This document shows, one piece after another, positions 38,572-49,742 of a DNA stretch of 64,000 nt; within the stretch, counting starts at the first letter, position 1, and each line of letters begins with the position of its first letter. Both the position numbers and the translations under genes were made by a program. The DNA is from Brachionus koreanus (Eukaryota > Rotifera > Eurotatoria > Ploima > Brachionidae), in contig PJRA01000508.1 of assembly GCA_016987375.1 (NCBI GenBank), positions 1,786,251 through 1,850,250 on the forward strand. Direction: 5' to 3'. The notes under the pieces were generated by a model. The model was not told where the DNA came from. It saw nothing but the letters and a program-made list of their open reading frames with translations, and did no database searches.

Positions 38572-41500
38572 ATGACCCGAACATATCAGGAAGAGCTACA
38601 ATATTTAGAGCAAATAAATCCATGTTCATGGCGAATAAAAAAAGGATTTGTACCCAATATGAAAGTTGTTTAAAATTTTTTGATTATCTTTTAAAATTCA
38701 ATAATTCAATTTATTCAGGTAGAAGGAGTTTTTTATGTAAATGATCATCTAAAAGACTTAATGTTTGAGGAACTGAGGAATTCATGTAAAACCGGGGGAA
38801 TAGGAGGTTTTTTGCCAGGAATGAAGCAGATTGCCAACGTGGCTGCTCTTCCTGGAATTGTTGGAGTAAAAATCATTATTTCAGCTAAAATTAATATTCA
38901 TTCTATTTTATTTTACTCTAGCAATCAGTTGGTCTTCCAGATGTTCATTCAGGGTACGGTTTTGCAATTGGAAATATGGCTGCTTTTGATATGAACAACC
39001 CAGAGGCTATTGTCTCACCTGGTGGTGTCGGTTTTGACATTAATTGTGGTGTCAGATTACTAAGAACTAATTTGTCCGAAAAAGATGTTCTTCCTGTAAA
39101 AGAACAACTAGCTCAGTCATTATTCGATCATATACCAGTTGGTGTTGGAAGTAAAGGTGTTATTCCAATGAGTTCGCATGATTTAGAGGAGGCACTTGAA
39201 ATGGGAATGGACTGGTCACTCAGAGAAGGCTATTCTTGGGCTGAAGACAAGGAACATTGCGAAGAGTACGGACGAATGCTTCAAGCAGATCCAAGAAAAG
39301 TAAGTGATAGAGCTAAAAAAAGAGGTTTACCTCAATTAGGAACTCTTGGAGCTGGTAATCACTATGCTGAGATTCAAGTAGTCGATGAAATATTTGATAA
39401 ATATGCAGCATCGAAAATGGGTGTTGATTTTAAAGGACAAGTTTGTGTCATGATTCATTGTGGAAGTCGGGGTCTGGGACATCAAGTTGCGACTGATTCT
39501 TTGGTTGCCATGGAAAAGGCTATGAAAAGAGATAACATTCAGACTAATGACAGACAATTAGCTTGTGCCCGAATCAATTCTACAGAAGGTCAAGATTACT
39601 TGAAAGGCATGTGTGCCGCAGCCAATTACGCTTGGGTTAATCGAAGTAGTATGACATTTTTGGCTAGACAAGCTTTTGCAAAAATTTTTCAGTCAACACC
39701 CGATGATTTAGATATGCACTTAATCTACGATGTATCACACAATATTGCCAAAGTTGAAGAACATATGATAGATGGAAAGCTCAAAACCTTACTTGTTCAT
39801 AGAAAAGGTTCTACACGTGCATTTGGTCCTAATCATCCACTTATACCAGTCGATTATCAGGTAATCTTTTATCGAAATTTTTAGATAATCTTTAAAAGTT
39901 CAGACAATCGTAAAAAAGTTGCATAATCTTTTTCAGTAATCATTAAGAATTCAGAAAATCAACAGATCTATCAATAATTTTATTAAACATGTTTATCAAA
40001 ATTATTTTTGCTAAGAAATTAAAAGAAATAAAAAAAAGACTTGAAAATTCAAAAAGGATAGTATATTTTCTGATTTAAGTTATTTATCTGATTGTTATTT
40101 ATCTCATCTACCTTGGTTAGATGATTTATCATTGAATAAGATTTTATTTATATTATTTTTTAAAGATTTGAATCTTTGAATATTTTTATAATCAAAAAAA
40201 AAATTTTTTTATAATTTTTTATCTTTTAAAAACTAATTTATGATTTTAATTACTATTTTTTGGCGAGTCTTATCACGGTAGTGATTTTTCACGATTATTT
40301 TCTAAAATTTTAAGCTGATTTTCTTGAATTTTGTAAATTTTACCTAAATCTACATTAGTGAAAAATTGACCAAATTTTACAGGACAATGCGTAAAATTAC
40401 ACTATCTTAAATTCTAATTAAAACGTCAAAAATTTTTTTTCATTTTTCTCTTCGTTTGTCTAATATTGTTAAGATTTTCAAGTTTTTTTTTTAATTCTGT
40501 AAATGGTAAACACACAAAGAAAAATTTTTTTTGACATTTTTACTAAAATTTATCTAAGACCAAGTAAATTTACGGATAATTCTGTACAATCTGATAAATT
40601 CACGTAAATTATCAAAATTCTAGTAAATTCTAGTAAATTTTAGTACTTTTTTAGCATTTAATTTTATATCACTATCTTTAAACTTAAAAATTTCTTATAA
40701 TTGTTTTTATTATGAACTAAGTACATTTGACTGAATGGACTAAGTTCCATTCCTAACTGCCACGGTTTATAACCAAAACTATATTTTTAATTAAATTAAA
40801 TTAGTAAATTTCGCCGAAACTAATCTGAATAGATTTTTAACTTTGTTTAAATTACTATTACAAAAATAAAAAAAGTTAATAATATCATTACAAATTGGAT
40901 CATCTTTGTTTTTCATAAATCAATATATTACAAAAAAAATATCACGTTTGAAATGAATTAATAACAGAAAATCTTTTAATAATAAAAACCGAAACTTTGT
41001 TTGAATGCCAATCATCTATGAATTTCTTGATTTCATGATGCTTAATTGATATCTTTCATTTATACAAACATCAATTAAATTTGAATTTTTAAGTTTCAAA
41101 TTTTGTATTTATTTGTTAAGCTCTCTTATTTTTTGTTGGAAGATTTGTTTATTTTTTGCTAAACATAAGCGAAATATCCAGAAAATACAATAAATTATTT
41201 CATAAATAAAAAATTTGTTAAAAGTCATAATTTTTGTTAAAATTTAATATTTTTTTAAAATTTAATATCTATTCAATTTTTGACTAATCCTAAAAAATTT
41301 ATTTAGCTAATAGGACAACCGGTTCTGATCGGAGGTACTATGGGAACATGCAGTTATGTGTTGACAGGAACAGACGAGGGAATGAAGAACACATTTGGCT
41401 CGACATGTCACGGAGCTGGAAGAGCGTTGTCAAGGGCAAAATCAAGAAGAAACCTAGATTGGAATGATGTTTTAAAAGAACTAGAAGATAAAGGTATTTC

Positions 41501-41645
41501 AATTCGAGTGGCTTCACCAAAATTGGTCATGGAAGAAGCGCCTGATTCGTACAAAAATGTAACTGATGTTGTTGATACTTGCCATCAAGCTGGTATTAGC
41601 AAAAAATGCATTAAACTCAGACCAATCGCTGTTATTAAAGGATAG
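38572..41645 (+). CDS. RTCB: RNA-splicing ligase RtcB homologue, 4 exons
   Basis: Exons 38572-38664, 38719-38865, 38922-39860 and 41307-41645 give 505 aa, the same length as human RTCB. It is the catalytic subunit of the tRNA ligase complex: it joins 2',3'-cyclic phosphate to 5'-OH ends using GTP and Mn2+, in tRNA splicing and XBP1 mRNA splicing. Visible active-site blocks: [14 protein letters not shown] with metal ligands Asp119 and Cys122, [31 protein letters not shown], and [16 protein letters not shown] with the guanylylated His428. The C-terminus ends [10 protein letters not shown] as in other animals. Intron 3 (39861-41306) is long and contains a decayed inverted repeat. A copied piece of the intron-1/exon-2 border lies 1.3 kb upstream. 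Confidence 0.98.
40320..40650. repeat. decayed inverted repeat in RTCB intron 3
   Basis: Near 40425-40455 (acgtcaaaaattttttttca...) and 40510-40545 (...aaagaaaaattttttttgaca) are inverted copies. Similarity extends outward in weaker form (TTTACAGGACAATGCGTAAA versus TGTACAGAATTATCCGTAAA read from the other arm). Probably an old foldback MITE. Confidence 0.45.
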
Positions 41646-42327
41646 GATAATTTTTTGATTGTTTTGCTAAAATTTAATCCCCGAATATTTATTAAATAAA
41701 TAATGATAAGAAAAATACTAAAATTTTTGTTTTTTTTTTGCCATTTATTGCCAAACTAAAACAAACATAGTGAAATAACTTTAATTTAATCTTAATTTCA
41801 ACAATCAAAATAAAACTATCTATTTAATTTGATAGTTATCACTTTTTTTTTCTATCTAATCTTATACAATAATCTAATTAAATTTTTAAATATCTTGCAA
41901 TCATACTTTCAATCAGTTCTCTATAAAAATTTCGCTAGTAACTGCTTAATCTCTTGATAAATAATAGATAGAAATTTTCAACAAATATTAAAAGCTAAAT
42001 GCTAATATTTTGGTTTTTCTTGTTTTTCAACAAAATAGAGTAAATATATTCATAAATAATTTGAATGGAAACCCTAGCGCCCCATCTAGATTCTCTAGTT
42101 TTTTCTAGAAATAAATTATTCAAACACCTACATTACCTTTTTAAATGATAGATATTTAATTCTCTCTCTCTCTCTTTCTTTCTCTCGCGCAGCAAAATGC
42201 TTTAAAATTATTCGCTCTTCAAGACATTAAACTTTATAAATTTCAACAATCTATTTTTCAAGTGTATAAAAAGGGTCTAAGTTTTCGCAAAAAATTACAA
42301 TTTTTAATTCAATATTTGTTTTTTAGA
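41646..42327. promoter_or_regulatory. sHSP promoter region
   Basis: Contains a perfect heat-shock half-site palindrome TTCTAGAA at 42103-42110, a (CT)n GAGA-type tract at 42161-42186, and a TATA box TATAAAAA at 42265-42272. The TATA box predicts a start near 42295 and a leader of about 30 nt before the ATG at 42328. This matches the layout of heat-inducible animal promoters. The first 400 bp after RTCB are A/T-rich and featureless. Confidence 0.65.
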
Positions 42328-43086
42328 ATGTCTTTGATGCCAAAATTCAATTCTCTTTCACGCAGAATGTTCGACATGGATGACTTTTTTCGTCCACTGT
42401 CCCTGGATTTCTTCGATCCTTTTGATGAAATGGATCGTATGTTCGACAGACATCTTAGATGGCTTAACCGACCAGACTTTGGTGGTCCACTTAGATCAAT
42501 GGCTGTTCCAGAAAAATACCGCATTACTGTTGATTGCGCTGGTTTCAATCCCAAATCTATCAAAACCGAAGTATCTGGAAACAAGGTGATTGTAAATGCG
42601 CGTGAAGAAGATCGCTCCAACCCGGATGATTATTCAATTCGAGAGTTTAAGAAAACTTATGAACTACCAGTCAATGCTCAAGCAGACAAATTGGCTTCTT
42701 TTGTGACATCAAATGGTAAGTTGATTATAGAAGCTCCGTTAAAAAGAGAAAATCAAGCACTCAGTGCCGATAGCAGCTTTCCAAGAATTAATGATGATGG
42801 AAAATCAGTTGCTCTTAGCTTTAATTTGCCTGAGAGAATTGATCCCTCAAAGATAAATGTTACTTGTAAGGATAGAGAATTGATTATCAAAGCCGAAGAT
42901 AAGCAAGAAAAAGAAGATGGCATGTCATCATTTTCATTCTATCAAAGATCAACCTTGCCTGAAAATACTGATTTTAATGCTATCAAATGCCAATTAGAAA
43001 ATCAAAAGTTGAATATAACTGCACCACTTTTGGAAAGTTTCAATCAAAATTTAAGACAGATTCCCATAGAACATGTCAAAAATTAG
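42328..43086 (+). CDS. Small heat shock protein with two alpha-crystallin domains
   Basis: Intronless, 252 aa. The frame is open upstream, but the ATG at 42328 is chosen because it lies just downstream of the TATA box and starts the conserved MSLMPKF... sequence. The N-terminal arm is rich in Phe, Asp and Arg (FDMDDFFRPLSLDFFDPFDE). The first alpha-crystallin domain spans about residues 55-138 (YRITVDCAGFNPKSIKTEV, SIREFKKTYELP, then G-K-L-I-I-E-A-P). The second spans about 150-235 (VALSFNLPERIDPSKINV, FYQRSTLPENTD, then KLNITAPL). The tandem layout is known from flatworms and some other spiralians; most animal sHSPs have one domain. It is an ATP-independent holdase. Lack of introns and the heat-shock promoter suggest strong inducibility. 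Confidence 0.94.
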   Translation: MSLMPKFNSLSRRMFDMDDFFRPLSLDFFDPFDEMDRMFDRHLRWLNRPDFGGPLRSMAVPEKYRITVDCAGFNPKSIKTEVSGNKVIVNAREEDRSNPDDYSIREFKKTYELPVNAQADKLASFVTSNGKLIIEAPLKRENQALSADSSFPRINDDGKSVALSFNLPERIDPSKINVTCKDRELIIKAEDKQEKEDGMSSFSFYQRSTLPENTDFNAIKCQLENQKLNITAPLLESFNQNLRQIPIEHVKN

Positions 43087-44367
43087 GTAAAAGGTTTATC
43101 AAATGAGATTAGTATGTGATCAATAATATTTTTAATCTTTTTTAAATTAGATGAAATTCAAGTGCTTTAGGCTAAATTTTTAATCTGTTAATAAAAATTC
43201 AAAAATACTCAATATTTACTATTTTAATATTTGCCAAATAAATGCTTTAAAAAATTATAATTATTTTATTTTCAATTTAAATTTTTAAAATTTTAACAAT
43301 TAAATTGTATTAAATACTAAAGAATTTTGAAATATGATGATTAAAGATAAAAAGAAAAAACTCTTAATTTTTTTATCTGGCACATAAAAGTTCGATTAAA
43401 TATAATTTATAGATAGATAGATTGTAAACGATTATCTAATAAAACAATTATCTTTAAATCCGTAATTTCATTTTCTGTAGGCGATATAAATAAACTCTAA
43501 AGATTTTCTTTTAAGTCTTGAATTATGTTTTTTCAACAATTAAGCTAGCCATAATTTAAAGATAATTCATATTGATATTGATATTTCATAAAATTTTCAA
43601 AAATTCAAATAAATAAATTCAGAAATAGCCATTTTAGATAATAAGTTTTAGATTTTATTCGCTTTTGATTTGGATTTAAAAATCTTTATTAGCCCAAAGT
43701 CAACTGAAAAGAAAATTTACAAATTTTTTTTCAAGATTTTCTTTACAAAAAATTGACTTTTATCTAAAAACATTTCAGATTAAATTTTGCACAAAAATTA
43801 GCTGTGATATTTAATTTTAATAAATAAGAATTAAGAGCATTTTCCAAATGGTAAATTTTTCCATTCAACACTTTCAAAAAGCTTTCTTTATTCGTATTTT
43901 TAAAAAGAATTTAAAGCCTATTTTATTTTTTTGAAATACTTTTACATGTAAAAATTTTTAAATTAAAAAATAATAATTAAACGACAGCAGGTAAAACTGC
44001 GGAGTGAGGCTAGCTCGCTATGATAGCCCTTAATTTTTGCAGTTGCTTGTTAATCCAGTATATAAAGCTGTTCTTCGAAGGAGTTGTTATTTTTCAGAGG
44101 GTAATTCAGCTGGTCCATTACATGTGAAAACGCAGCATTTCTTCTAAGATTTTTGTCATTCTGGTATACTAAATTTGTTGGAAATTTAAAAAAAAATTCA
44201 ATCAAGTATCCTCGTTCTCGTAATTTTGCAATTTTTAAAAATTAAAAATAATAAAAATAAACTTTCCATGAGGTTCTCGTTCTTTTTTTTTTTAATTTTT
44301 TTTTGGAAAGAATTAATTTATATTAATATTCCTTTTTCTAATTAAAACTGAATATTTTTATTCGAAA

Positions 44368-44440
44368 AAAACACAGGCGCTCGTGGATGATCTTATTAAT
44401 GCATTTGAATCCATGTGTCTCAGTGAAAACCTTTTCATTT
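44368..44440 (+). repeat. fragment of the same SINE-like family
   Basis: The phrase CTCGTGGATGATC, followed by TTGAATCCATGTGTCTCAG, aligns with the body of the element at 44560-44837 with gaps. No tRNA-like head is present. Confidence 0.4.
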
Positions 44441-44559
44441 TTTCAAGAAAATAAATTTCTTCTATCATCATATAGCATAAAACTAAGTTAGGTTAAAATA
44501 AAAATTTCTGTAATTGTTAATATTTCTGAAATTTTTTTATTTATATTTTTTCTAAAGTT

Positions 44560-44837
44560 GATAGTTAATAGCATATTGTTTGGTAAAGTTTTGATCAGAG
44601 GATCGAGGGTTCAAAACCAGTTAAGAGTGGAAAAATCTTCAAAATATCTCTATAATACGGGTTGCATGTTTCAAAAACCCCTTTCATCAAAAAATATTCT
44701 TTCATTGCACTGTGGATGATCAATTTGATGCAGTAGCCTCTGTGTCAGATCGGAGCTGTTGCTCAAAAAGGTACTTGAAAAGGAGATGAGCGCCTCCCCA
44801 TTATCCGCTAGGATAGAATAGGGTTAATTATTATTAT
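44560..44837 (+). mobile_element. tRNA-derived SINE-like element
   Basis: The head resembles a tRNA with RNA polymerase III promoter boxes: an A-box-like TAGCATATTGTTTGG and a B-box GGTTCAAAACC, about 40 nt apart. The body has higher G+C (GATGAGCGCCTCCCC) and the 3' end is an (ATT)n tail. Part of the body (GTGGATGATC...GTGTC(T)CAG) recurs in a more decayed copy at about 44368-44440, which supports a dispersed repeat. A lone tRNA gene is unlikely because the stems do not close properly. Confidence 0.55.
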
Positions 44838-44900
44838 CACTTTGATAATCGCACAAAAGTAAAACAAAAACAAATCTTAAAAACTTTCAGATATGAAAAT

Positions 44901-44940
44901 TTAGTGGTCCTGTAGCTGCCGCCGACTGTGTCCAATGCTA
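44901..44940 (-). repeat. end fragment of the AGTGTTGGA MITE family
   Basis: Read on the minus strand this reads AGCATTGGACACAGTCGGCG and then GCAGCTACAGGACCAC. This corresponds to the left end of the complete element at 45902 (AGTGTTGGATATCGTCAGTG, GCGGCCATAGGACCAC). Confidence 0.55.
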
Positions 44941-45901
44941 ATTTGAGCTTTTACAGATAATCTAAATGTGGTCTTTGGTGTTTTTTATACTTCTTACTGT
45001 TTGTTTTCCTTTTTAAAATCGTTTCTAAAGATAAAAGAATAGTAAAACTCAACTTTTAAAAACAGTTTTTGGTAAAGACGCGATTTATGATTTAAATGGA
45101 CTCTGAGTTTTGACACCATTAGTTTAGCCACAATTGTTGAAGATCTGCCACTTAAAGGCTTGTGCTTAACACAATAGAATTTAATTGTTAAATATCTACA
45201 GATTTTGGCAAGTATTGATTACTTTTCCCAGAGTTTCGCTATTTTTTTAAAATTTTTTAACTCTCTTAAAAATAACTTGAAAATTTAACTCTGAAAAAAT
45301 GTATTCTTTTTAAAGCTTGTAACAGTCTTGTTTAAAATTTAAAAATAACGTCTTGTAAAAAAAATCAAATTTAAATTTTTTAATATTTTTAATTCAACAC
45401 CAGCTTAAACAAAAAATTCTTTCATTTGATTATTCTTTTAATCTTTATTGAAAATTTTATGAAAAACATGGACCAAAGAAATTTTGATGGCAATTTTTTA
45501 CTAGAATAAAATAATAAGAACTTAAATTTCCAACAAAAAAAAATTATTTACTACTAAAGACTCCGATAAAGTCAAATTAAAATAAATTCTGAATCTAAAT
45601 AAATTATAAAAATAGCTTATTAATCTTTAATCACAACAGCTGTTCTTTTAATAATAACTATCAATCAATAATTGAATCAAAATATTTTTAAAAAATTCAT
45701 TTTTTGTTAGTTCTAAATTATAAGCATTAAAAAAAACGTCATATCAACATTTATATAAAAACCTCATAGACCTAAAAATTGTCATATGAAGTTTATACTT
45801 TTTTCAATTATTAGTATGTACTCTAAAGGAAAAAAAAGACATGCTTAAACGTTTAACTGTTTCAATTAAAATTTTTACTAATGTTCATTATTTGATTTAT
45901 T

Positions 45902-46143
45902 TAGTGTTGGATATCGTCAGTGGCGGCCATAGGACCACAAAAAAATGATGTTGACAATTTTAATGACCGGGGACAAAAATAAAATTTATAAAAAATTTTC
46001 AAGTTTAAAAATTTTTAAATAAAAGAATTGACTGTGAGAAAAATAATAAAATTTAGAAAAAAATTTTAACCTCTGCGGCAATAAAGACGGCTAACACCAA
46101 GTTTTAGTAGTCTAGTGGCCGTCATCAACAGTATTCAACACTA
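45902..46143. mobile_element. hAT-like MITE, about 240 bp
   Basis: Terminal inverted repeats: left TAGTGTTGGATATCGTCAGT; right, read inward, TAGTGTTGAATACTGTTGAT followed by GACGGCCACTA. The interior is A/T-rich and non-coding. Flanking 8-mers (gatttatt and gttctttt) are only weakly alike, so the target duplication is not secure. A second terminus is at 44901-44940. Confidence 0.7.
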
Positions 46144-48596
46144 GTTCTTTTGTATATTTATTTATAAATAGTTATCAAGCTATTTATCCTTAAATTTAAC
46201 AAAAAAAATAAGCAAAAATACAGAAAAAATAAGACCGAGGAAGCAGAGCTTTTGTTTTTTTGAGTAACGAGACGTTAAATAGGTTTTGTTTTAGTAAAAA
46301 TTTTTTTGATGTCTATGAATTTATTTAATTTTTAAATTCAAAATAAAAACAGTAATGATAAAAAATTTTTTAAAATTTGTAAAAAACTTAAATTTTGGAT
46401 TATTTTTGTAATGTTAAAATAAGTTAAAATAGAGGAAAATTAAAATTAGATATATTTTAATAGAGTTATAAAAAACATATTTTTAAATTTTTGATGGCTT
46501 AGAAAAAAAAGAAGAAATATCAGGATAGCAACTACACATTGAATTTCCGAGATATCTTGACTTGAAAGCTTGATATTTTGACTATAAAACTAGCATTAAA
46601 ATAAATAGCATAAATACAAACACCTATACACAATACAAACACAAATTTTTTCTTTATTAATAAATAATTTTTAATTGACCCTTTGTAGTTTCTAGAATTG
46701 ACTCTAACAATTTCTAATAGAAAAACTATGAATTTTAATTTTTAACGACTTTTTGATATCAATAACATATAAGATATGATAAAAACAATCCATTTAAACT
46801 ATTTTAATAAAAAAAGAGGAATTTTTGTGATAGATTAGATAGTTACTTTATCTCGATCAAACTCGACCTCAGCCTTTAAAAAATCACTGTCAACATTTTT
46901 TGATTTTCTAAAATCTTTTTTAATTATTTTAAGATGTTTATCTTTATAAGAAATCCTAAATTATTTTGTCTAATTTTAGATTGTCTTAACAAGTATCTAT
47001 TAAATGATTGATGCATACATCATACATCAAAATATACATTTAAAAATAGTCTCAAATTGACTTAAATGTTCAGATTAATTATCAATAGGCTAATTTAAAA
47101 AAAAATAAAATAACTTAAATTTAAGCATCATTGAAAATTTTCAAATTACTTAAATTTGAACTTTGAATATGATTTTTGTTGAGTTTAAAAAATCTCATAT
47201 GATGGAAAAAATTATTTTAAAAATTGTTTTTTTTTTGTCTCAAGCAAAAAAAAATTCAGTAAATTGAATTCAAAATTCAATTTAAATTACAAATCAATGA
47301 TTTAGGCTTCAGACTCTTTTTTAATTTTGTCAGAAAATATTAAAATTAATAGGCTTTTAAAAAAATTTTATTTATTTTAAAAATAATTTGAGTTTATTAT
47401 TTGTTAAGTTGGATAGAGTTCAGACTAAGCTAAGCGTCATTTGAGCTATTTGTTTTAAGAAAAATTTTCAGACTTAAATTAGTTCAGCCTCTTTCTCAGA
47501 AACTTGATTTCAACGCTTAACATCTTCCAATTGAAATTTATTTGAATATTTTATGCAGATTATTTTCATAAATATTTATGAAAAAATGAAAGATTAATAG
47601 GAACTGAAGCTTTTTAAAAAAATTTCATATTTAAAATTTTTTAACTTATGGTTCGGAAATTATAGAAAGATCTAGTCTTTGAATCGGAAGGGGCCTTGCA
47701 AAATTCATTTCTATTTTAATAATATTCAACTTTTATTTGAATAGAAAAAAATTGATTGCTGATTATTTCAAATTACGGAATACATTTAAGAGAATTTTGT
47801 TAATTATTCAGTCTTAATTAAGCAATTGGTACGAGTCTTGTTAGGAGGCAAACACCACAATGTTACATCTAGTTTAAGCATACAAATTTTTTCCAAGAGC
47901 TGTTTTCTTTTGTTAAAAAATCGATTTATGCAAAATATCAAAACTTTTTTATTGAGTTTAAAATTTCTGAGTCTCCTTGGGAATTGGATACTCTTGAAAT
48001 AAACAAATCAAGAGAACTATGGTTTTTTAGTTTTAAGAAAAAAAATTTTCTTACATGCACGTTTTACAAGCATATATTATAAAAATGATGTTCATGCAGA
48101 AAAATCGAATTTGAGGACTCAAAAGTATTTTATAGCATATATAGCTTCAGAGAATAAACACAAAGAAAATATTTAACTAAAAAAAAATTGATTTTAATTT
48201 AGAAATTTTAAATCAAATTTTGAAATTCATTTTAATTTGTTAAAAAAAATAAAGCTAAGAACTTATATTTATATGCTGCTAAATAAGCATTTTTTTACTT
48301 TAAATGAGGCACAAACATCTGAATAAATTCTTAACCAAGGACTTTATCGTACTCAGATCAAAGATGCGATATGAATCTAATTTAAATTTATGTTTGTAGT
48401 CAAAGCGTGATAAGACAAATAAATCAGTTGCTTAATTTACACTTATTTAAATTCAAAGATAAAATGCTTTAGATTAAGAAAATTTTCAAAAAATTTTTCA
48501 AAATTAGCTATAAAATAAATTTTATTTGTTTCGTTTTAGAAGTAATTTGCAAATAAACACAACTTCTTTAGACGAAAATCTATAGACATTAAATCA

Positions 48597-49742
48597 ATGG
48601 AATTTTTCGAAGGAACAGAAAAACTCTTGGAAATATGGTTCACAAAATCTGAGTCAAAATGCACAGTCGACAATGATTTGAGAAAAATTCCAAGAGACGT
48701 CTTGGACTACATATTGGATCTAGTAAATTGCAAAATTTTGTCTACAACCAGAACCCGGGAACTAGACTCGTATGTACTAAGCGAAAGTAGTTTGTTCATC
48801 AACAAGCAACGTTTGTTGATCAAGACATGCGGCACAACTACTCTGCTAAATTCGGTAAGACCTTTTATTGAGGCGGCTTTCAAATTCTGTGGGTTTGATG
48901 AAATTGAGGTAAAATAATTAGAAAAAAAAATTTTTTTTTTAATTTTTTTCATTTATAAGGATGTATTTTATTCAAGAAAAAGATTTATGAAACCAGAGTT
49001 GCAGAAATATCCACACAATTCATTTGAAGAGGAAATAGAATACTTGCAAGAGCTGTTCGGCGGCGGCGCCGCATATGCCCTCGGTAGACTGAACGGTGAA
49101 TGCTGGTATTTGTACACTTTAAATAAGCCGGTGTCTATAGATGCCCCAGATCAAACCTTGGAGTTAATAATGACCAAGCTAGATCCTGAGGTAATGAAAA
49201 TTTTCACTAAAGAAGTATCATCAACTGCAGAAGAAGCTACTCAAAAATCTGGAATCGACACAATATTTCCCAACGCTCTGCTAGATGCTTATCTCTTTGA
49301 TCCTTGTGGCTACTCAGTCAACGCTATTTTGCCAAAAGTAATTTAAAAGAAAAAAATTGATTTTTATTTTTAATTTTTTTATTTTAAAGGGCCATTATTT
49401 TACCATTCACATAACACCAGAAGAATCTTGCAGCTATGTAAGCTTTGAAACTGATGCACCAACAACTGATTATCCTGAATTGATTCAAAAAGTATTGGAT
49501 ATATTCAAACCCGGGCAGTTTGTTTTGACATTTTTTGCAAACGATGTAAGTCTGATTTTTGACAATTTTACTAATAAAAATTTTTACTATGTTTGAAAAA
49601 TACTTTATTTCAGGATTCAATTGGACGATACTTTACCAAAAAACAATACAAGCTAAAAGGTTTCGATTATGACACATTTCAAGAAACAAACGTCAAAAAC
49701 TACAACGTAACTTATGCACACTACACCAAGAAACCAATCTAG
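48597..49742 (+). CDS. AMD1: S-adenosylmethionine decarboxylase proenzyme, 4 exons
   Basis: Exons 48597-48908, 48960-49337, 49390-49545 and 49614-49742; 324 aa to the TAG (human 334). It makes decarboxylated AdoMet, the aminopropyl donor for spermidine and spermine. Key sites: Glu5 and Glu8 in FFEGTEKLLE; the self-cleavage site in YVLSESSLF, where Ser64 becomes the pyruvoyl group; Cys78 in KTCGTT; the DPCGYS motif; and IHITPEESCSYVSFET with the processing His. The C-terminus (NYNVTYAHYTKKPI) matches the normal end of animal enzymes. Immediately after the stop the frame stays open for 89 more codons and a stable stem-loop begins 7 nt after the TAG (separate entries). No upstream ORF like the mammalian MAGDIS peptide is visible near the start. 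Confidence 0.97.

Larger units (their letters stand above)
43087..48596. other. 5.5-kb gene desert with SINE and MITE copies
   Basis: No exon recognised. Slightly higher-G+C islands at 43980-44150 (unidentified), 44368-44440 and 44560-44837 (SINE-like), 44901-44940 (MITE end) and 45902-46143 (complete MITE) account for the complex sequence. The rest is A/T-rich. Confidence 0.55.

Noticed and set aside
41338..41520. Minus-strand frame over RTCB exon 4
   Set aside because: Antisense shadow of the conserved His428 region.
42309..42620. Antisense open frame over the small HSP
   Set aside because: Shadow of the plus-strand gene with no homology.
44560..44640. Functional tRNA gene
   Set aside because: Pol III boxes are present, but acceptor and anticodon stems do not close and the unit continues into a SINE-like body.
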